A stretch of 64,000 nt of DNA from Maratus speciosus (lineage: Eukaryota > Arthropoda > Arachnida > Araneae > Salticidae), in NCBI GenBank assembly GCA_963932465.1, contig OZ010786.1, forward strand, positions 272,336,411-272,400,410, read 5' to 3'. A model generated the notes under the pieces. That model ran no database searches. It was not told the DNA's origin and saw only the letters and a program-made list of their open reading frames with translations. Positions 58,463 through 64,000 of the stretch are shown piece after piece. Positions within the stretch are counted from its first letter, which is position 1, and every line of letters begins with the position of its first letter. The translations under genes were made by a program, and so were the position numbers.

Positions 58463-60274
58463 GGGTTTCTTACGTCGTAAATTATAGTGCTTGCGATTTT
58501 CTTGTTGAATTTCCAGAATATTCTTCTTGGCTTCTTTACGGAGCTCTTCTCTGTCTTTCATGAATTGTTCTTCGACTGCACTGTTTAAGAGGTCAATAAT
58601 TTGTACATCTTCTTTCTGTTTCATTTTTGTACCGAATAATATTTCAAACGGTGTTCTCTTAATGCTTCTTTGGTAAGTTGAATTAATGACTTGTTGAACT
58701 TTAGGAACATGTTTAAACCATTTGGTCGGTTCGTCTTTGGACATTTTAGAGATTACAGAAATTATGGTGGAATTAAGTCGCTCTACTTGACCATTGGCAC
58801 GGGGAAGGCCAGTTGTAACTGTCTCGTGCTTTATATTTTCATCTTGACAATAATCAGCAAATTCTTTGCTTGTAAATGCAGGACCTTTATCGCTAATGAT
58901 AATGGAAGGATTGCCAAAAGTATGACTTTGTTGTCGTAGTTTTGATATAACTTCGGTAGCAGAAGTACTTTTAAATGGATACAACCAGACGAATTTAGTA
59001 AATGCGTCTATTAAAGACAAAATATGTTTATAATTTTTGTTGGTTGTTTCAAGAGGGCCTAAATGATCAATGTGGTAGGTTTGGAGAGGAGTCTCTTCTT
59101 TAGGTAAGGGATGCAATTCACCTTCTTGTTTGCCACGTTTGCGATTATACAAAAGGCATGTTACACAATTTGCTATAATTTTATCAATTTTATTTGACAT
59201 ATTAGGGATGAGAAATTCTTCGTTAAGGAGTTCTTCACAGCGTTTACGGCCAAAATGTCCTTTGTCATGAACGTGTTTAATGACATTTAGCTGCATTTCA
59301 TCTGGCACAACTATCAGATCGATACCTTTATGATTTTTATAGAGAACGTTATCTTTAAGGAAATAGTTGTCATATGGCTTTGTTTTCAAAATTTCTTTGA
59401 TGGCCTGTATATGTTCGTCAGTGTTCTGTGATTGTATGATTTTGGTAGTAAAACTATCTTGAATGATCATACATATTGGATTTCTACTTAAAGCGTCGAC
59501 ATGGCGCATGCGTGTACCTTGTCTGTGTTCGATTGTATAGTTATAGTCAGCTAACATTAAAGCCCATCGAGCAATCTTGGTGCAAAGATCTTTTTCATTC
59601 ATAGTAAGGGCGAATGCGTTGCAATCTGTGACTATCTTGAAAGGAATACCTAGAATGTAAACGCGAAATTTTTTAAGGGCTTCTATGACAGCTAAAACTT
59701 CTAATTCATAACTCGAATATTTACGTTCGGCATCTGTGGTTTTTTTGCTCATAAAATAGACAGGGTGAAATTGATTGTTAATAGAAGACTTTTGAAGGAG
59801 GACTGCTCCGTAATCGTCAATAGATGCATCACAGTGAACTTCTGTTTCGTTACTAGGGTTATAAATGCTTAAAACAGGACCTGAAGAAAGGATGTGTTTC
59901 AGCTGATTAAATGCATTTCGTTGCTGGTCGCCAAAGTGAAATTTAGTGTCCTTTCTAAGAAGATCTGTTAAAGGCTTAGCTATTAAAGAGTAATCTTGAA
60001 TGAATTTACGAAAATATGAAGTTAATCCGACAAATGAATGTACATCTTTTATACTTTTAGGTTCTGGAAAATTAAGGACAGCTTTAGTTTTTAAGGGGGA
60101 TGGAAGCAGTTGACCATTTTTAATGTGGTAACCCAAAAAATCAATTTCTCGTTGTAGAAAGTGGCATTTTTTGAGATTCAGTTCTAAACCATATTCGGAT
60201 GCAGTTGTAAGGACGCGTTGTAATTTCTGGAGTCCTTCGACTTCGTTTTCAGCTGGTATTATGAAGTCATCCAT
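58436..60274 (-). CDS. Ty3/gypsy Pol: reverse transcriptase C-terminal half, RNase H, integrase
   Basis: 612 residues that continue pol after a frame break. It opens with MDDFIIPA, the DD of the reverse-transcriptase YxDD active site. RNase H spans about 140-260, with VHCDASIDDYGAVLL (Asp149), YELEV (Glu190/192) and VTDCNAF (Asp217), and is followed by HVDALSRNP. The integrase zinc region has His336, His340, Cys370 and Cys373 (HDKGH, CVTC). The catalytic core has Asp403 (HIDHLG), Asp462 (ISDKG) and Glu498 (QVERLN), the last two separated by 35 residues as in DD35E integrases. The ATG at 60,274 is internal to the real polyprotein. The frame ends at a stop in front of the integrase C-terminal domain. 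All catalytic residues that I can check are intact. Confidence 0.9.
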   Translation of the reverse strand: MDDFIIPAENEVEGLQKLQRVLTTASEYGLELNLKKCHFLQREIDFLGYHIKNGQLLPSPLKTKAVLNFPEPKSIKDVHSFVGLTSYFRKFIQDYSLIAKPLTDLLRKDTKFHFGDQQRNAFNQLKHILSSGPVLSIYNPSNETEVHCDASIDDYGAVLLQKSSINNQFHPVYFMSKKTTDAERKYSSYELEVLAVIEALKKFRVYILGIPFKIVTDCNAFALTMNEKDLCTKIARWALMLADYNYTIEHRQGTRMRHVDALSRNPICMIIQDSFTTKIIQSQNTDEHIQAIKEILKTKPYDNYFLKDNVLYKNHKGIDLIVVPDEMQLNVIKHVHDKGHFGRKRCEELLNEEFLIPNMSNKIDKIIANCVTCLLYNRKRGKQEGELHPLPKEETPLQTYHIDHLGPLETTNKNYKHILSLIDAFTKFVWLYPFKSTSATEVISKLRQQSHTFGNPSIIISDKGPAFTSKEFADYCQDENIKHETVTTGLPRANGQVERLNSTIISVISKMSKDEPTKWFKHVPKVQQVINSTYQRSIKRTPFEILFGTKMKQKEDVQIIDLLNSAVEEQFMKDREELRKEAKKNILEIQQENRKHYNLRRKKPVSTNLVTL

Positions 60275-62469
60275 ATAGACAATAAGTACATTTCATTAAT
60301 GAGGTCTCGAAAAACGTTATAAATATATCTTTGAAACACTAACGGTGCATCGCTAAGGCCATAATTCATATATAAGAATTCAAATTGACCAGAATGTGTT
60401 ACAAAAGAAGTATATTTTCTACTATTTTCTTCTACTTCGACATGAAAAAATGCATTTTTAAGGTCAAGAGTAGTAAATACTTTTGCAGAATGCAACTGAT
60501 CAATAATGTCATCAATTACTGGGAGGGGAAAACGTTGTTTATGTGTTTTAGAATTTAACTTCCTATAGTCAACACACAATCTATATGAACCATCTTTATT
60601 TTTTACTAGGACAATAGGTGATGAAAAATTACTAGTGCTTTTACGAATAATTCCTTTTTCGAGCCACTCAGAAATTTGTTTTTCGACGAAGTTTTTCTCT
60701 ATTTGCGCCAAGCGCCTGGGAGGACAAGTAACAGGTTCTTCGTTTTCCAGATGAATTGATAATTTAACATCAGTTGTCTTTATTTTTTTAGGAGAATAAT
60801 TTTGAATAAGTTCTGAAATTTTTAAACGTATTGTTTCATCGGTAATATGAGATAAATCAAGATTAAGATCGTCTAACACATGAGCAATATTAATCAAAAA
60901 ATTATTGGACGTATCGTCATTTTTCTCGATTTTTTGCATCGAAATATTATTTCCAGAAATTGTTAAAATACTTTGTTGAATGATATCTGTACCAATAATA
61001 AGATCAAAAGATATGGAATAATCTGGGACTACATAAACATTAGTTGTATAATTAAAATCATCTATCATAATGTTCGTAGAGAAAAAACCTAGGGGTTTGA
61101 TTATAGTATTTCCTAATCCAGTTAATGTGATAGTTGAATGTTCAAGGTTCGAAATTGTAGGGAGTTTGCGATAAATACTTTCCTTTAGTAAACTTCTTTC
61201 ACTACCTGTGTCTACCAATGATGTAACATTTACAGACGAAATAATGACTTGTTTGGTCATGAAAGTGTTCGACGTGACAGTGGAAACATTGGAGGTCTCT
61301 GACTTAACTCTAGGCCTCCTTGGTTGATCACATTGAGCCGATTTGTGGCCAAAATTCGAACAATTAAAACAACGATGGCCATTATCTTTATGTCTGCATT
61401 GGCTACTTTTATGATTCGACAAACCACAATTAAAGCAAAAAAGATCAGATTTTGGTCGAAAGGATTTCTCTTTCACTGGCATTTCAGGTTTGACTTTACG
61501 AAATTTAGTGTTCTCAAAGTCATGTCGAATTTTGTCATAAATTTTGAGCTTTTGCTTGAATTCTACAATGAATTGGCATCCATATAACATTGATTTTCTG
61601 AAAACCGGGTCGGGTATACCATTTATGATGTATTGCATTAATGCGGAATCTTCGATTTTACCACGCGAGCATATTTGTTTCATTATAAGAAAATATTCTT
61701 CTATTGATTCATTTTCTTGCAATTTTCGTTTATTTAATATATCATGTAACTCGGCAGAATTATAAGTGGTGCTAAATTCTGATATTAAGAGTTGTTTAAG
61801 TTTGTCATATGAATTGATATGAAATTCTGTTTGTGCTAATAACTGGGCTTTTCCTCGTAATGATCTTTTACAAAATATGAATTTATGAAAGTCAGATAAA
61901 TTAAACATATTAGTAACATCCTCAAAATTATTAAACCATACATGTATATCAATAAAAGAACTACCATCGAAAGGAGGTATTACACTTTCAATATCAGTAA
62001 AATTAATAGACGATGGCATAAAACTTTGAACTGGAAATTGCTGCTGTTTGTCAAAATTTGATAATTCAGTGTTATTACTTGAAGTCATATTATTTGAAGG
62101 CAGTTCGGGTTCCGAGTCAGTGTCACTTTCATTTTGTATAATATTATTTTGTAGTAAGGTCAAGTCTGAAAGGTATGTAACTAATCGGGTTGCGAGATCG
62201 TTTAAAGATCCCTCATTATCAATACAAAGTAGATTGCACACTGTAATCAGATCATTTAATGAAAAATCAGTTTGAACTTTAGTTATTTTATTTTTGAATT
62301 CGGTGCTGTCGGTTTGAAAACCGAAACCAGTAAAATCACGTATTCTCTTTCTATTAGAGCGATCACCGTCAGCATCAAATAGGAATTTATGCAGCAATTT
62401 AATTTTATGCGTTCGTTCGTTTTTAAATGCAACTTCCAGCCCAGGTATCTCAACTAACTTCATAATCAA
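60259..62469 (-). CDS. Ty3/gypsy Gag-protease-reverse transcriptase (N-terminal half)
   Basis: 736 residues in one frame. Residues 1-110 are an N-terminal region with a SAP-like segment (about 69-103, FSLNDLITVCNLLCI then LNDLATRLVTYL). A capsid-like helical region follows at about 160-315 (PPFDGSSF, then WFNNFEDV). Two CCHC zinc knuckles, CFNCGLSNHKSSQC (345-358) and CFNCSNFGHKSAQC (367-380), bind RNA. The aspartic protease has SLVDTGSERSLL (DTG 420-422) and LIIGTDII near 490. Reverse transcriptase begins near 570, with SSPIVLVKNKDGSYRLCVDY and TTLDLKNAFF (catalytic Asp669). The frame is lost just before YxDD at an A run (60,291-60,293 on the plus strand). Gag and pol share one frame here, with no gag stop. 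The start lies about 110 bp inside the 5' LTR. Confidence 0.92.
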   Translation of the reverse strand: MIMKLVEIPGLEVAFKNERTHKIKLLHKFLFDADGDRSNRKRIRDFTGFGFQTDSTEFKNKITKVQTDFSLNDLITVCNLLCIDNEGSLNDLATRLVTYLSDLTLLQNNIIQNESDTDSEPELPSNNMTSSNNTELSNFDKQQQFPVQSFMPSSINFTDIESVIPPFDGSSFIDIHVWFNNFEDVTNMFNLSDFHKFIFCKRSLRGKAQLLAQTEFHINSYDKLKQLLISEFSTTYNSAELHDILNKRKLQENESIEEYFLIMKQICSRGKIEDSALMQYIINGIPDPVFRKSMLYGCQFIVEFKQKLKIYDKIRHDFENTKFRKVKPEMPVKEKSFRPKSDLFCFNCGLSNHKSSQCRHKDNGHRCFNCSNFGHKSAQCDQPRRPRVKSETSNVSTVTSNTFMTKQVIISSVNVTSLVDTGSERSLLKESIYRKLPTISNLEHSTITLTGLGNTIIKPLGFFSTNIMIDDFNYTTNVYVVPDYSISFDLIIGTDIIQQSILTISGNNISMQKIEKNDDTSNNFLINIAHVLDDLNLDLSHITDETIRLKISELIQNYSPKKIKTTDVKLSIHLENEEPVTCPPRRLAQIEKNFVEKQISEWLEKGIIRKSTSNFSSPIVLVKNKDGSYRLCVDYRKLNSKTHKQRFPLPVIDDIIDQLHSAKVFTTLDLKNAFFHVEVEENSRKYTSFVTHSGQFEFLYMNYGLSDAPLVFQRYIYNVFRDLINEMYLLSIWMTS

Positions 62470-62560
62470 AATAATAATAATGAACTCACCGTTAGAATAA
62501 TATCCGGCTTGAATATGTAGGATGAATAACTCTAATTAATCATATTGGTGGGTTAACTGT

Positions 62561-62574
62561 CACTTCTGACACCA
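62561..62574 (-). promoter_or_regulatory. Ty3/gypsy primer-binding site, probably tRNA-Leu
   Basis: On the minus strand TGGTGTCAGAAGTG starts five bases after the 5' LTR. It is complementary to a tRNA 3' end of the form CACTTCTGACACCA, which fits leucine tRNAs. The isoacceptor is my inference. Confidence 0.7.
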
Positions 62575-62579
62575 ATTTA

Positions 62580-62958
62580 TGGGGTGAGACTCCATACATA
62601 ACTCACAACTCACTTTTAGGACGAGCACTGACATTTATTGAGACGAACACACAAACAAAAAATACAGATATATACACTCTTCTCGTTCTTTAATTAGCTT
62701 AAAGTCTATAATTCAGGACGTCGTTGAATATTTCTGAGATTTTCTTACGTCGTGTAAATATTCAATCTTATTTCACCGAAATATGTTCTGTTCTTTTTTA
62801 ACAAAAAACTTTGCGTCGTAAAACTCATTTCGTTCTCTTTTCTTCCTCTGCATTTCCACTTCACACAGCTTCGTTAAGGCTCGTTTCCTTTTTAATCTCG
62901 AAGCGGAAAATACGGGGACACTCAGTCTGATGCAGGTGTTGCTTGCGAAATCTCCACA
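62580..62958 (-). repeat. Ty3/gypsy 5' LTR
   Basis: 379 bp, beginning TGTGGAGATTTCGC and ending TCTCACCCCA on the minus strand. It carries the promoter side of the element; I did not find a strong TATA box by eye. The outside 62,959-62,964 is the GTATTA target duplication. Confidence 0.92.
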
Positions 62959-62964
62959 GTATTA

Positions 62965-63628
62965 TATATTTCTATTTATTGTAAGAATTCTGTTTAAAAA
63001 ATTCGAAATTCAGATTATTTTTATGCTTTGTTAAAAGCTATTGTTTCTTCATATAATAAGAATAAATATTTAAAATGCTTCTAAATATTGTTTATCCCCA
63101 CTATTTAAAGAATCAGAACGTTTATTATTTTATGTTGTCTTACTAATTAAAAGAAAATTCCATTTGCTTTTCTATTTTTATAAATCTCCAATAACAGTTG
63201 TTTCCTGTTCTCTTTGCAAAATATTTTACACTCTGAACACTTTTATAATCAGATTAAAGGTTTTATTATGCAACATTAATGTTTGTATCTACATATCTAA
63301 TTGTGAATTCGATATATATGTTAAAAGTATCTGTAAAATGGCATTTGAAATTATGAATTTAAAAATTCATCTTCTAAAACAAAAATAAAAATGAATCAAG
63401 TGCCATGTTTACTAAACAATTGTTTAGAGCACTGATCTCCATATACAACAGGAAATCTGAGTTCCTATTTCCCAACACAATTTACAGCAGTCAGCGTGGA
63501 AGAATACAGTGACCAGGCCTTATAGTGTTCCCAAAATTGTTTACCTTTGCTACCACTATTATAAAACAGACATTTCTATTGTGTTTCTATATAACCCCCC
63601 CCCCCCCCCCAGACGCGCTCGACTTTTT
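62965..63628. other. AT-rich non-coding stretch ending in a C run
   Basis: No gene was recognised. A C run of about 16 bases lies at 63,596-63,611. The plus-strand ORF at 63,164-63,388 has no recognisable domain. Confidence 0.5.
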
Positions 63629-63801
63629 CAGTGGGTTACTTTTTTCAAATTAAGATTGTTTGATTCCCACCACTTTTTTTGAAGTAGAAATAGTCACTTT
63701 ATTTAATTACAAATTAAATAACGCGAGAATAAGCCAAAATATACGCTTTTAAAAAAGTAGTGGGAATCAAGCAATCTGAATTTTTAAAAAGTAGTCCACT
63801 G
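63629..63801. mobile_element. 173-bp palindromic MITE
   Basis: The arms are inverted repeats of about 51 bases. The left starts CAGTGGGTTACTTTTTTC and the right ends GAAAAAGTAGTCCACTG in reversed order with a few changes; the shared core is GATTGTTTGATTCCCACCAC against GTAGTGGGAATCAAGCAATC. The centre is AT-rich. No clear target-site duplication and no coding capacity. Confidence 0.7.
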
Positions 63802-64000
63802 GAACGCGAAAATAGTGTTTCCCGTGCCTGGAGTCTTAAAGAAATCCTTTTATTGTAGTACATCTATAGTACTATGATTAGACTTAATTTTTATGGCTCC
63901 TCTAAGATGTGTGACACAAATACTCATCCCCAAGGAGTGGAGTTGCGTTGCAACTTGGTATCCCCACAAAGCTTCAACTATTTACCTGTATAAAGGAACC
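63802..64000. other. Non-coding sequence to the window end
   Basis: No gene or element end was recognised. Confidence 0.5.

Larger units (their letters stand above)
57809..62958 (-). mobile_element. Young Ty3/gypsy LTR retrotransposon
   Basis: Two direct 379-bp LTRs (57,809-58,187 and 62,580-62,958) differ at only two positions. A perfect 6-bp duplication GTATTA flanks the element (57,803-57,808 and 62,959-62,964). LTR ends on the coding strand are TGTGGAG and CACCCCA. Reading on the minus strand: 5' LTR, primer-binding site, gag-protease-reverse transcriptase in one frame, then RNase H-integrase. This order, with integrase after RNase H, is Ty3/gypsy. Two frame breaks interrupt pol. I see no convincing polypurine tract next to the 3' LTR. 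Near-identical LTRs imply a very recent insertion. Confidence 0.93.

Noticed and set aside
58691..62275. Plus-strand ORFs opposite the Ty3/gypsy element
   Set aside because: They are antisense shadows of well-supported minus-strand Gag-Pol and show no domain of their own.
1..64000. tRNA or rRNA genes
   Set aside because: I read for tRNA A/B box patterns and rRNA-like conserved segments and found none that held up. The tRNA-like strings at 14,221 and 62,561 are primer-binding sites, not genes.

Overview
This window reads as intergenic eukaryotic DNA from an AT-rich animal genome. An arthropod, possibly a chelicerate, is my best guess from the mix of BEL/Pao, Ty3/gypsy, piggyBac, mariner, hAT and Helitron-like elements, but the sequence alone does not settle it. 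I found no convincing host protein-coding gene, tRNA, rRNA or CRISPR array. Nearly every recognisable protein belongs to a transposable element. Long runs of G or C (9 to 17 bases), often next to long T runs, are scattered through the window.

Layout. 1-13,900: AT-rich DNA with a diverged tandem duplication, a TTAA-flanked piggyBac-like element (2531-3775), copy A of a 1.4-kb repeat family interrupted by a GC-rich insert (5042-7431), a non-autonomous hAT element (9905-10906), a 218-bp piggyBac-type MITE (11370-11587) and a Tc1/mariner-type element with ~150-bp inverted ends (11981-13047). 13,901-20,969: a complete but dead BEL/Pao retrotransposon with LTRs, target-site duplication, primer-binding site and PPT; a decayed piggyBac element (18132-20083) is inserted in its integrase. 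21,373-21,892: a palindromic MITE and a mariner transposase remnant. 24,290-31,090: a diverged repeat pair, copy B of the 1.4-kb family and a ~345-bp direct-repeat pair carrying a TATA-like box. 33,986-36,448: two tandem-repeat elements with shared ends, one holding a small MITE. 37,671-43,366: a MITE, then a LINE (endonuclease plus reverse transcriptase) split by a ~2.1-kb insert built of ~325-bp tandem repeats. 43,484-52,503: a MITE relative, a Helitron-like 3' end, a mariner remnant on the minus strand, and a ~3.2-kb element of about 21 repeats of ~145 bp that ends in a Helitron-like hairpin plus CTAG. 57,809-62,958: a young Ty3/gypsy retrotransposon on the minus strand. 63,629-63,801: another palindromic MITE.

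The most notable unit is the Ty3/gypsy element. Its 379-bp LTRs differ at only two positions, it has a 6-bp target-site duplication, and all the catalytic motifs of protease, reverse transcriptase, RNase H and integrase can be read. The pol frame is broken twice, each time at a short homopolymer. Its Gag starts with a SAP-like segment, and the last part of pol runs into the 3' LTR. The BEL element with its nested piggyBac is an old, layered insertion whose order can be read from the sequence. I found no previously undescribed host system. The window's interest lies in its nested and tandem-repeat-bearing mobile elements.
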